64,000 nucleotides of DNA from assembly GCA_028095005.1 (NCBI GenBank), contig CM051460.1, forward strand, positions 71,029,676-71,093,675, read 5' to 3'. The DNA comes from Rhynchospora pubera. Lineage: Eukaryota > Streptophyta > Magnoliopsida > Poales > Cyperaceae. This document shows positions 36,679-48,400 of this stretch, piece by piece (within the stretch, counting starts at the first letter, position 1; each line of letters opens with the position of its first letter). Below the pieces are notes generated by a model, which ran no database searches, was not told where the DNA came from, and was given only the letters and a program-made list of their open reading frames with translations. A program made the translations under genes and the position numbers.

Positions 36679-39600
36679 ATGTGTTCTGGTAATAAGCTTC
36701 TTGAAATTACTCCCCTCGCTCTCACATTTCCTTGTAAGCCCTTAATTTCTCTTCTATTCCATTCTAATTGTGCACTTCTTCAACAAATTTTTCCTTAATT
36801 TTCTTTTTCAATTTAACTACTTGATTGGAGAAGTTGAATTAGGTAAAAGGGCATCATGCTCTCTCCAGCTCTCTAACAACACTGATGACCACGTGGCCTT
36901 CAAGGTATGCATTTTTTCCACTTTTTTCCGGCCCTCTTGTGAAATCTTCATGTCTTGTTGGTTGATGTCTTGATGAATTAAATTATAGAAAACAAACAGA
37001 AATATTTTGTTTTGTGTTTTTCAGATCAAAACAACGAGTCTGAACAAGTATTCTGTTTCATTCAATCATTGGATTCTACCACCATCGTCGAAATGTAATA
37101 TCATTGGTATGTATACTTCTGTTGATTAATTGTAATATAGTTGGAATATCCACTAAGACTTGACTTAGGTATTCATATGAAAATAGCCATGATTGAAATT
37201 AGCAATGAATATTGTTCTGGATTAATTGTGTGAGTTGAAGTTTAGCGGTTGGTAGTAAGTTCAGAGCTTGTGTCACAATTTATAATTCACTCTTTGGTGC
37301 TGTGACACACCCCTTTTTATAACTTTTATACATGATAATAACAGAGATATTCTTGTCTTCAGTTGCCGTGAAGTATCCTGACATTCTGTGCGAGGATAAA
37401 TTTCTAGTTCAGAGTGTTATTGTCAGGAAAGATGCCTTGTTGGAGGAAACAGCTGCCAATATGGTACAGTTCCTTTCCTCGAATGATTCGGCAGGCTTGA
37501 CCTCAACAGAAAAAAAAAAGCTTCTATTAGTGCTTAGTAGCCCTTTAAATATCTTTCTTTTGAATAAATGTTTATACAATCCATGAAGAAAGAACTTTTG
37601 GTAATTACATATTCAATAATACTTGATTAATAATCGCCCACCTGTCCCTCAAAAAAATAATATTGGATTAAACCAATGCTGAGGTACTTTGTCAAGCAAT
37701 TTCTTGTGTTCCTCTTTTTTTTTTATTTTGTTCCTTTAATTGTTCATTATATACAGTTCCATTATACTCATTACAGTTCAAGAAAGAACCATAAAAGGTG
37801 TTCGATGAAGTTATTCTACCCGTTTCTTTTGCTCCAGAGTTAATTCCGGTAAGTATCTTATTATCGTTTTTTCGTTTAATATACTTGCAATCATTAGATT
37901 CACTCTCCCTTCTTTTTTTATATTTTTGTACCAGCTTGCTAATCAATATGTGTTAAATGCATATTCTTTCCAGAAAGAAGGAGAATGTACTGATATCAAA
38001 TCAGAAAAACCAAATTCTCAGGTGAATTATCTAACCTGCAATCACTGTGAACAAAAAAATAAATACCAAAAGTACCTGAAATTGTTAATAAAGACATGTG
38101 GAATGCCGAATGTGCCAATTAAAAATTTGAAGGACAGTAGGTAAAGCTTGTTTTCGTTTGGTTTCAAAGTTTGAGATGAACCTGTAATAGAAGTTTTGAA
38201 GGTATAATTGGTATCACTATTTTCAACCTGTCTTTGACAGGAGTCATCTGAGAAGTGAGTTTCTCCGGCAAAACCATTGGTCACTGGTAAACAAACATCA
38301 TATAAAAAATATTAAATTAGTCAATTCATACCAGTCTGAATTGTTTTCGTGCAGATTGTAAGGACCAATAATTCACTCCCTCCAGGAGAAATTGAGAAAG
38401 AACTTGCAGATGCAAAAGACGAACTAAAAAAATATAAGAAGTTGCATGAAGAAATGCTTAATGAGATTAAAAAGGTAAGACAAGAGCCAACAACAACTAA
38501 CTGGTAACAAGACGAAGTGGTTGGGAATTAATGACTTGGTAATGATGGTACCAGATGCATGGGACTTGTATTGAGTACCAGTCCAATTATTTTAATTGAA
38601 ATTTGTTTTTGTTTTGTGCCTGAATTTCTATGTTATGAACTTATGAACCTTGCTTACCTCTGAATAAATGAAAGTAACCATTGAAATTACCTCTGATTAT
38701 TATAATGCCATTGTCAAGTCAACACAGAGAAAAAAAAACCATCTAGGTGCTCAGTTTTGATATTTTTAAGCATAATCAATTCTGCCTTCCTTTCTTATTT
38801 AGACACTTCTAACGTGCAGCTCAAAGTAAATGAAAGTTCACTTGCTCCAGAAAGAGAAAGAAGGACGAGATTGGAGAAACAATTGGAAGCAGAGAAATCA
38901 GATTTTGAAAATGAAAAAATGTTTTACCATAAGAAGCTCAATGAGCTAAAGAATGAAGCATCTAAAAAGTCAAACCGATGTCAAGAAATTGAGCAGGAAT
39001 TATTCGACGCCTGCATACAAGTATGAATTCCTTTTCATCAGTGCATAAATATTGGATCTTCATATCCTGTTGGCAATCAGTTTGCTTATGTCCAGTTGCA
39101 AGGTTATCTGACCCGTACTAACTTTTGCAGCCAGATGACAATGTTTTGCTATTATTATTGTTTTCCAACCTCCAAGAATCCACCCTGGTTGTTAGGCCTG
39201 ATAACAGTACAACCATTAGTCGTTCTCTGTTCTGTTCCGTTTAATGGTACGAAAATCCATTTTGTTCCAAAAATAACACAGTAAACAAAATGAGAGGACA
39301 TACCGTTGCCGAAACAGAATGGTAAACGGAACAAGTCATTTCGTTTCCGTTTCGACAAATAGTGCAATTCTATGTGTGAAAGAACATTGTTCTGTCCAAA
39401 CGAAACGTCTAACAGAATGAAAGAGCATTTCGTTTCTAAAGCGAATGGAATGGAACGGTCATACTTTGATGGAACGGCATGGTAAACGAAATGATTCATT
39501 CCGTTACTGTTTGACATGTTCATCACCCTACTGGTCGTATGTTTTAGCACTGTTAGAAAGTGCAGGTCTAGAAAAATCTATTTGGTATCATTACTAGACT

Positions 39601-41184
39601 GGTATACTCGGTATCTACTAGGATAAGAACGCATATTATTTAATAAAGAATGTATTTCACAATATTTAATCTTCCTAAAAGCGTAAATAATAATAATAAT
39701 AATAAGAAAAATGAGGGTTTCCTTTATACAGCTCAAGGAAACAGAAGACTCACTTCATGCTGAAACAAAGAAGAGAACAGAAGCAGAACAACAGCTTGCA
39801 AATGAGCGAAATGTGCTACAAAGTATCCGAAAATCACAACAGGAAATGCTTGAGGAAATTGAAGGATTGAAAAAGCAGAACACTGAGCTCCAAAATGAAA
39901 GAGACAAAATTGTAAGAAACCTGGAGGACTTCCGCCTGTGGATGGAAGGCCTATCTTCTTCTAGTAATAGTTCAATGAACAATTTGACCGAGTTTACCTA
40001 TCTTGAGCTCAAGGAAAGAACCAATAACTTTGATGATTCACTTAAGATTGGAAAAGGTTGGTATGGTAGTGTTTACAAGGGTTTCCTTCGTCACACAACA
40101 GTTGCTATAAAGGTTTTAAACCAGGAGAGCCGCCACGGAGAGAAAGAGTTTAGCAAAGAGGTAATTTGCATTGCAAATGCCGTTAATACTCATAATTAAC
40201 TCACTATTCTGCATCATCTTTTTTTTTTGTCTTTTGCCGATCGAGGATAAATATAAATATCCAATGTACTTTTTCCCTGTTGGCAAACATAGTTTTACAC
40301 ATGTTTTACTAATTCTGAGCTTACATTCTACCACTTAGCTAATTGTTTAGGAGAGAAAAAACAAAACAACTAAAATAATACAAGTAGTTAATAAATCAAC
40401 AACAAAAATCCTTGATTAAAGTTGATATTTGCTCAATTGTATTTCCAAATCAAATATACAACATTGCTTGTCATATTCACAGGTAGAAATCCTAAGCAGA
40501 GTTAGGCACCCGAACCTTGTTATGCTAGTCGGGGCCTGCGCAGAGGCATGTGCTCTCATTTATGAATTGATGCCAAACGGGAGCTTACATGATGTTTTGA
40601 GAAGCAAGAAACAATCCAAGACGCTAACATGGAAACAAAGAATCTGCATAGCCTCAAATATTTGCTCCGGTCTCATTTTTCTCGATTCAGACAAGCCTCA
40701 TGGCATAGTACATGGTGATCTGAAGCCCACTAATATTCTCCTTGATTTGAATTATACAGCCAAGATCAGTGACTTTGGATTATGTCGCCAGTTGTACCAA
40801 ACAGACATGAGAATCACACCGCACCACCGGACTGAATATCCAAAGGGAACACTTCCTTACATGGATCCAGAGTACTTTCACTCTGCTGAATCGACTCCTC
40901 AGTACGGCGTGTACTCTTTTGGCATTGTATTGCTAGAGCTGGTTACTGGGAAGGCCACGATGGGTTTGAGGAAAGTGATGGAGGATGCACTCAAAAAGGG
41001 GAAATTGGAGAAGTTTTGTGGATGCTTCTTCAGGGAAATGGCCGCTTGAGGAAGCTAAGAAAATGGTGCTATTGGGTCTTTGGTGCAGACGTGCAGTGAC
41101 CCTTCAAGGAAGAACCGGCCTGACCTTGTGAAGGATGTATGGGATGAGATCGAGTCCATGAAGCATGCTGCTTTCTCACATTAG
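36679..41184 (+). pseudogene. MSP (VAP-like) domain plus coiled-coil protein kinase gene, broken
   Basis: I propose exons at 36679-36733, 36834-36904, 37025-37106, 37363-37463, 37777-37848, 37974-38021, 38355-38474, 38820-39020, 39732-40160 and 40483-41184, all with AG/GT borders; a piece near 38241 is unresolved. The first five encode a major sperm protein fold as in VAP27 (LLEITPLALTFP, SCSLQLSNNTDDHVAFK, CEDKFLVQSVIV, KVFDEVILPV), which in VAPs binds FFAT motifs at the ER. Charged coiled coil follows, then a kinase like that of plant PUB/RLCK proteins: GKGWYGSVYKG loop, VAIK lysine, VHGDLKPTNILLD, SDFG and GTLPYMDPEYF. Defects are TAA at 37792-37794, a frameshift near 41017 and another at about 41085-41100. 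The Asp expected in the VYSFG segment is Gly. No U-box follows. The fusion is inferred from exon phases and needs transcript proof. Confidence 0.75.
39193..39530. mobile_element. hAT-type MITE in an intron of the kinase gene
   Basis: The 338-bp element begins TAGGCCTGAT and ends ATCACCCTA. The flanking 8-mers are CTGGTTGT (39185-39192) and CTGGTCGT (39531-39538), one mismatch apart, which fits a hAT 8-bp duplication. Inside are repeated CGTTCCGTTT-like blocks, as in the MITE at 44619. No coding capacity. Confidence 0.7.
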
Positions 41185-42108
41185 TAATTATCCAATTTTT
41201 CAAATTTTTCTATATATATTTGGTTATGTTTATAATTTATTTTTTCTTTGTTCATGTAACTAAGAGTAGTAAATTGGTTGACAAATCTCAATACCTTAAT
41301 CATGATAAGTAGTTTAGGATCAAGTTTATTAATCAGCGTTTTTATTTTTTTTCCCTTTATTTTTCCATTGGTCAATTACTCAATTATTGTAATAATATGT
41401 TGTAAAGTTTTTTTTTTTTTTAGTGCAAGCAAATTACTGGAGCGATTTCTCTTTTATGAATGCGTTATTTAAATCACAACTCTTTCTTTTTCTCAAGAGG
41501 TACATTGAACTTCATATGTTCGACTTAGAAAACAAACAGTTGTGCACAAGCCGTGTTGTTGTCTATTGTCTAACCATTCATGTATGGGATCATGATTTTT
41601 ATTTAAAGATGACTGACGGAGATCAAAAACCTAATAAGCTGACATCTGGGTTGTTTGGCCCAAGGGATTTGGTTCTATTCCATCAACCAACTTATCCTTG
41701 GTTTGAGTCACGGAGAGAATATTTATTCTCAAATTTCTTAATTCTTAATAAATAATTGTTGGTTTTAAAAAAAAACAACCTTCAAAAAAATAAATAAAAC
41801 ATAAGCTGACATAACCTTCATGGATATATATGTTCTGAGACAACCACGAAACATTGAAAAAAAAAAAACGAAATTTAAGGACAAACAGATAAAAAATAAA
41901 AAGAACTTCGAACTGATGAATGTTACAGGAATGAAAAATTACATAAATGATAAAACACAATTTTAGAGCAATTGGATTTTTTGATAAATCGACACAACTT
42001 GAAAATTACAAGGGAAAAAAAAAAGAACAAAGAGGCGCGACTATTAGAAGTTGCAATCGTTCTCCATGGACCATGGTAGATACCACCTTTGCCTAAGAAA
42101 ATTCAAAT
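41185..42108. other. Intergenic region between kinase pseudogene and GST
   Basis: AT-rich, with no recognised gene. A 110-codon open frame at 41423-41755 shows no known family motif and poor coding character. The 3' ends of both flanking genes must lie here, as the two genes converge. Confidence 0.5.
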
Positions 42109-43003
42109 TTAATCATAAACAGGAGCTTTTTTGGCGAAAATCCTATCCTTTCGAGGTGCAAAAAAGCCGACAATGAGCTCTCGTTCAGGCAAGCATTCCT
42201 TAACTGCTTCAGCATTGCGGTACTCCTCACCCCAGCGGCATAGTTCAGGATAATCGTCTTCATTCAGCAGGTTCAATCCCACCACTTCTTGCATCACACC
42301 GAACCAAAGTGCTAAACTACATGCCATTATGTCAATTAGCCCAATCGAATCGCCCCCAAAGAACTTCTTCCCTTCAAGACGGCCTTGGAGTATGGCTAGG
42401 CTCTCCTTCGCCTGAGCGATGAAGCTCTTCTGCGTCTCTCCATCGGTCCAGCATGACATCCAAACTTGAGGCCTGACCTGAAATCAAGAAAATATTTATA
42501 CATAGTAACAAAAAGGGTATAAAGAAAATTAAAGGTAATTAATTAAGTACCTTTTCATCTATGAATCGAGCCCAGAAACGAGCCTCGGCCCTCTCGTAGG
42601 GATCTTTTGGAAGTATGGGATGCCCATCAAATACTTCATCAATGTATTCAACTATAACCTGTGACTCAACAATCGGCGTATCACCATGTAGCAGCACAGG
42701 TATCTTCTTAAGGATTGGATTGTACCTACAAATTAAAATTACCAAATTAGAAAGATTCTTATTTAACTCTAGTGAGGTATATATAAAAGTTATAGAAAAG
42801 GGTAAATTACTTGAGAAAATGAGCTATCCTTTACTCAGAGATAACTAACATGAACATAATATGTACCTGATTAGCATGTCACTTTTGTTGGCCAAATCCT
42901 CATGGATAAACTCGTATTTCACCCCCTTGAGCCTTAAGGCCACCTCAGCACGGTGGCTGTAGGGGCTCACCTTCCAACCAAAAAGCTTTAATGTTTCACC
43001 CAT
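42109..43003 (-). CDS. Tau-class glutathione S-transferase
   Basis: Three minus-strand exons (43003-42867, 42725-42551, 42477-42109) join in frame to give 226 residues, the normal size for plant tau GSTs. Introns of 141 and 73 bp have GT-AG borders. The enzyme conjugates glutathione to electrophilic compounds in the cytosol, in detoxification and stress responses. The thioredoxin-like N-terminal domain shows the catalytic Ser13 in KVSPYSHR, the cis-proline in KKIPVL (Pro55) and the glutathione-contacting Glu66-Ser67 in IVESQVIVEYIDE. The helical C-terminal domain begins near ERAEARFWARFIDEK and has the usual WFGVMQEV and CRWGEEY segments. The start is the first in-frame ATG, about 105 bp downstream of a TATA-like box. 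Tau genes commonly have one intron; here the first coding half is split again at codon 46. All key residues are present, so I expect a working enzyme. Confidence 0.93.
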
Positions 43004-43106
43004 TTTACCTCCTCTTCGTGTTTCCTTTTTGTTTGTTGTTGTTTCTGCTGCTGATTGAGGTCTAGCTAATTGAATTGACTCATTGGTGATCTCATGTCAC
43101 TTCTTC

Positions 43107-43114
43107 TTTAAATA
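43107..43114 (-). promoter_or_regulatory. TATA-like box of the GST gene
   Basis: On the minus strand this reads TATTTAAA, about 105 bp upstream of the GST start codon. This leaves room for a normal plant 5' leader of about 70 nt. Confidence 0.6.
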
Positions 43115-43141
43115 GGGCTCGTTGCGTCGCGATTAAGAGTG

Positions 43142-43434
43142 TTCTTCCCAAAAGCAAGTACTGCTGTCTAAATTTCTAATTAGTTGTTCAGAATTGACTA
43201 TTCCTGATTATAATTTTATAAAAGAAAAATTAGCATTACTTATCCAGTTTTGCTTCGTCTTGAGGTTTGCTGATGGTCAACACAGTCAATTTTTCTTCCC
43301 AAAAGCAAGTACTGTTGTCTAATTAGTTGTTCAGGATTGACTATTCCTGATTATAATTTTATAAAAGAAAAATTGAGATTACTTATCCAGTTTTGCTTCG
43401 TCTTGAGGTTTGCTGATGGTCAACACAGTCAACA
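43142..43434 (-). repeat. 151-bp tandem duplication in the GST upstream region, with paired W-boxes
   Basis: Two head-to-tail copies start TTCTTCCCAAAAGCAAGTACTG (43142 and 43293) and end GCTGATGGTCAACACAGTCAA. They differ by a few bases and a short deletion. On the gene's strand each copy carries TTGACTGTGTTGACC, two W-box cores (WRKY binding sites) seven bases apart, at 43275-43289 and 43418-43432. The duplication lies 140-430 bp upstream of the GST start codon and doubles the number of these sites. Confidence 0.85.
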
Positions 43435-43582
43435 CCTGCAACGAAACGCTTCATTATCGTTTTATACAATCAATACTAATACTGTTATTACCGTTGTTAT
43501 TAAATTTAAGGATAATTTTGTTTTTATTTTCTATTGGGACAAAATGAATGGCTCTTTTGCAAATTTGTATGTTTTATAAAAA

Positions 43583-43685
43583 ATAATATATTGTCAAGTG
43601 CCAGTTGCAATATATAAAATGACAATTCATTAGCAATATAAAAAAATATATTGTCAAGTGCCAGTTGCAATATATAAAATATATT
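43583..43685. repeat. 61-bp tandem repeat
   Basis: The unit containing ATATATTGTCAAGTGCCAGT followed by TGCAATATATAAAAT occurs twice, at about 43586 and 43647. It is AT-rich and has no coding role that I can see. The rest of 43436-44618 holds no gene. Confidence 0.7.
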
Positions 43686-44618
43686 CGAGAATTTGTTATC
43701 CAAAACTAGCATCTTCTATTCTTATCACTCTAAAATTTAAATTTCTTCTATAATTATCAATGTAAATAACAGTTAAATAATATAAATATAAATTTGTGAC
43801 AATTATACTCCTAAGTTGAATCTACCCTAGTCGTTTAGAACTCCGTGCAAGACAATAACTGCAATTCCATCGAGGCTAAATGGATCTGGGGCAGAGACAG
43901 AGACCGTGCGAAAGAGGGCGGCAATGCAATTCTGACGGGGCTGATTTATCTATGAAGTGGAGACGGAGAGAATTAGAGTTAAAGAAATCGATCTAGCTAG
44001 GGTTCATTCTCAAAGAAAAAGAAACGAAAAGAAAGAGACCGACTGGTTTAATCGATCTCGACTGGGTTTAATATTTTTTATTATTTAAGTATTATTATAT
44101 TATTAAATAGAACAAAGTGACGGTTAGGAAAGAAATTTGAATTTTAGGGTGGCAAAGTGACGATTTAAATGGCACTTAAATAAAGTGACGATTTATGTAT
44201 ATCTGGGGATTTCCTTTTCTCGAATATTTGATGGTTCAAATTTGGGCGGTAAGATTAGAATTTTAAGGTTTTTCAATCGAAGCAAAAATTTATTAAAATT
44301 TTACATGAGTTCGTTTCGTTCGCTCCGATGTATTACTGATTTTCGAAGTAAACATAAGTCTTGTTATTTAGTAAAGATAAAGAAAAATATGGGTATGTAT
44401 GACCCATCCAATTAAAAAAAAAATGAAAACGTAATGTAATTACATGGGTAAGAGTGTGATCTGATGGTATGACACGGCTAGAACTAGAAGGACACGATAT
44501 AGGAGGATGAAATTTTAAAAGATGCTCTTTCAATTTCAACCAAAAAGGAGTATTTGTTGCTTTGAAACAGGTGAGAATTGCTGGCCCATTAAACCTAATT
44601 TCCACAGTCCCACTGACC

Positions 44619-44928
44619 TAGGCCTGTCAAAACGGAAAATAAAAACGTGATGCCGTTTCGAACCGGAACGGAATGTGGCACCAATTTTCGTTGTCGTTTC
44701 AAAAAATGAAACGGAAACGGAACAGATAATTATATCGTTTTGCTGAAATGGGGCAGGAAAATAAGAAATTACAGTGGAAAACAGAAACGAAATGGAATGT
44801 GGCACAAATTTTCACTACCGTTTCAAAAACGGAACGGAAACGAAACAGCTACTTTGATTCCGTTTCTGAAACGACACGAAAACGGAAATGGAGTGTTCCG
44901 TGATCGTTTGGCACGTTTGCCAGGCCTA
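44619..44928. mobile_element. hAT-type MITE with perfect 8-bp duplication
   Basis: The 310-bp element starts TAGGCCTGTCAAAACG and ends CGTTTGCCAGGCCTA. The 8-bp sequence CACTGACC flanks it at 44611-44618 and 44929-44936, the hallmark of hAT transposition. The interior consists of repeated GAAACGGAA and CGTTTC blocks. No coding capacity; it would need a hAT transposase from elsewhere. Confidence 0.92.
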
Positions 44929-45048
44929 CACTGACCTAAGTTTCGTTACGGGCCATATATAATTAGCTCATACTGGCCTACTGGGTTTTATTCACAGTTT
45001 TTTTTTTTTTCTTTTCCATTAGTACTGAACCGGATACTATTTTGTTTA

Positions 45049-45098
45049 GTCCCACATTGCCTATTTCAAACGAATGCCTCCTTCCTGCAGCTATAAAT
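45049..45098 (+). promoter_or_regulatory. Possible snRNA-type promoter (USE plus TATA)
   Basis: GTCCCACATTG at 45049-45059 differs at one base from the plant upstream sequence element RTCCCACATCG of small nuclear and nucleolar RNA genes. TATAAAT follows at 45092-45098, 32 bp after it. This spacing is closer to the polymerase II type than to the shorter polymerase III type. The sequence beyond about 45120 does not match any snRNA start I know, and the Copia element begins at 45284. Confidence 0.35.
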
Positions 45099-45283
45099 TG
45101 GTAACGGCCATCGATCCCTCCCTGTATCATGTGGTATTACAGCTATCGATCGGTTCCGCTTTCTAAAGTTAATAGATGATAGATGATATATTGGGAGATC
45201 AGCATAAAAAAAGGAACGGTATGATCTAATTTTTCTTTTCTTTTTCCTTTTTTGGTTTTTGTTTTCTGCTTTGTGAGATCTTG

Positions 45284-45491
45284 TGATAAATTTTGTGGTG
45301 AGAAAACTGAAAGAATGTTTTTCTATTTTTCTGAATGTTACAATTACAGAGGAAGGCCTATATCTATTCTAATTTTGCCATACAATCAGTTTTCCTAAAT
45401 CTAATTACATACCAAATACATCATACTAAATCTAGCTTTATATCTCAACAAATATAGAAACAAATATAAATTGATATGTGCAGTCTTCACA
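45284..45491 (-). repeat. 3' LTR of the gag-less Copia element
   Basis: On the plus strand this starts TGATAAATTTTGTGG and ends CAGTCTTCACA. It is 208 bp and matches 49228-49435 with one substitution. The polypurine tract lies just inside, at 45492-45502. Confidence 0.95.
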
Positions 45492-45498
45492 CTCCCCC

Positions 45499-48400
45499 TC
45501 AAGTTGGAGCATGTAAGTCACAAATGCCCAACTTGCCAAGTAGATAAAGAAATTGTTGTTTCCCAAGTGATTTGGTGAAAATATCTGCAAGTTGATCTGA
45601 GGAACGAACATAAGAAGTTTCAATGAGCCTTGCACAAATTTGGTCACGAATGTAGTGACAATCAATTTCTATATGTTTTGTCCTTTCATGGAACACTGGA
45701 TTTGCAGCAATATATAAGGCTGCTTGACTATCACAGAAAAGTTTCACTGGTTCTTGTTGAGAGACACCTAAGAAATTGAGAAGTGAACGGAGCCAAGTGA
45801 GCTCACAAGCAGCTGCAGCCATGGAGCGATATTCTGCCTCAGCAGATGACCTGGACACTGTTTGTTGTTTCTTTGTCTTCCAGGAAATAGGAGATCGTCC
45901 CAACAAAACAAAATATCCAGTCAAAGAACGGCGAGTTAAAGGACAAGCTGCCCAATCTGAGTCACAATAAGCATATAGCTTAAGATCGCTATCGGCTCGA
46001 AGAAGAATACCCTGCCCTGGGTTATTTTTGAGATACCTTAACACTCGAAGTGCTGCCTCATAGTGAGCACGAAGTGGATTATGCATGAACTGAGCAAAAA
46101 TATGAACTGAGTAGCTCAATTCTGGACGAGTGATGGTAAGATAGATGAGTTTTCCAACTAGTCGCCTGTACTTCTCAGGGTCTGCCATGCAATCTCCCTT
46201 TACAGCCGACATATTGTGATTTTGTTCAAGCGGTGTTGCTGCAGGTTTAGACCCAAGCAAACCATACTCGGCCAATATATCAAGTGTATACTTGCGTTGG
46301 GACAAAACTAAACCAGTTGAATTTCGAGCAAACTCGATACCAAGGAAATACTTAAGCACCCCCAAGTCTTTCATGGAAAAAGAACTACTCAAATAGTTTT
46401 TAAATTTGTGTATTGCATCTCCACTGTTTCCTGCAACAACTAAATCATCAACATATACCAAAACTGTGATGAAAATACCACCATTTTGATAGGCAAACAA
46501 CGAGTAATCAGCTTTAGATTGAATGAATCCATAGGCATTAAGTGCTGCTGCAAGCTTTGAAAACCACATGCGGGGAGCTTGCCTTAATCCATAAAGTGAC
46601 TTTCGAAGACGACAAACCTTCCCTGGATGTGAGGAAGCAAAACCTGGAGGCAACTTCATGTACACTTCTTCATTCAAATCACCATGTAAAAAGGCATTGT
46701 GCACATCCATTTGGTGTAGTTCCCAACCCTTGGCTACAGCCACAGCTAGGAAGGTGCGCACACTCACCATCTTTGCAACAGGAGCAAATGTTTCATTAAA
46801 ATCAACACCTTCTTTCTGTCGATTTCCAAGTACCACCAAACGTGCTTTGTATCTTTCTACTTTTCCATCCGAGTGATATTTAACTCGATAAACCCATTTG
46901 CATCCAATTGTTGTTTTTCCTTTGGACAGTTCTTCTAAAGTCCATGTATTGTTCCTCTCTAGTGCCTCAATTTCAGTTTGCATTGCCTCTCTCCATTGTT
47001 TATGTTTTATGGCATCTCCATAAAATTCTGGTTCTTTTTCCTTTGTAACTGCAGCCAAAAATTTCTTGTGTCCCATAGAAAATTTATTACATGTTACATG
47101 ATCAGATATGGGATAAAGACTACCTGAGGTGTGAGCAGGTGTGGTCTGAGCAAATGATGAGTCACAACGCGCAGTATAACATATATAATCTTGCAGCCTT
47201 GCTGGAGCTTTTCTGACCCTCTTTTCTGGGCCAATTACTTCAATTGTAGGTGCAGGAACGAGTGCAGGTGCATCTCTGACACTGGGTGTAGGTGCATCTC
47301 TGACACTGAGTCCAGGGGCATCTCTCAGGTTGAGTGCAGGTTCATCTCTCGCACCGGGTGCAGGTGCATTAGTATCTTCGGATGCAGGTGCATCTCTGAC
47401 ACTGAGTCCAGGGGCATCTCTCAGGTTGAGTGCAGGTTCATCTCTCGCACCGGGTGCAGGTGCATTAGTATCCTCGGGTTCAGGTGCATCTGGCAAAATG
47501 TCAAGTGCACTATACACATACAAATCATCATTGCTCCCCCTTACCTGTGACCCCTTCAAATCAACATTGTATGACACATTGTGTTCTTCTTCAAATGGAA
47601 ATTTAGTCTCACAAAACACAACATCACGCGAAACAAAAAAATCTCCTGTTTGAAGATCATACACACGCCATCCTTTCTTTCCAAATGGGTACCCAACAAA
47701 TATGCATTTTCGGGATTTACTTGCAAATTTATCTGACAATGGTGATCTATTTGAGACATAGCATAAGCATCCAAAATTTCGCACAGGTGCATAAGATGGT
47801 GGTTTTCCAAACAACAGTTCATAAGGTGTTTTATTGCCCAAAAGAGGAGTAGGTGTTCTGTTAATCAAATAAGCAGCTGTTAAGATGCATTCTCCCCAAA
47901 ATTCAATGGGCAATTTTGATTGAAATCTCAAGGCTCTTGCCACATTGAGGATATGGCGATGTTTTCTTTCTACCCGCCCATTCTGTTGGGGTGTACCCAC
48001 ACAAGAAGTTTGATGTAAGATACCATTGTCACTATAAAAGGTTTGCATTTCCCGTGACTTAAATTCTGGTCCATTATCACTTCTAATGCACTTAACCAAT
48101 TTTACAAATTGTGTGTGAACCAATTTACAAAACGATCTAAGCATACCACCAGCTTCTCCTTTATCCAACATTAAATAGACCCAAACAGCACGACTAAAAT
48201 CATCAACAATTGTTAAGAAATAGTGTGCGCCACAATGAGAAGGGACTTTATAAGGGCCCCAAATATCACAGTGAATCAGCTCAAACGGTTCAACCGATTT
48301 ATTCAAACTCACAGGAAAGGCATCTCTTGTTTGCTTAGATCTTAAACAAATATCACATACATTTCTTAAGCTACTACTATCAAATTGAACATCGGGCAAC

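Noticed and set aside
45110..45250. Telomerase RNA, U6 or 7SL gene behind the USE/TATA pair
   Set aside because: The sequence lacks a telomere-repeat template (no CCCTAA) and the conserved U6 and 7SL segments I would expect.
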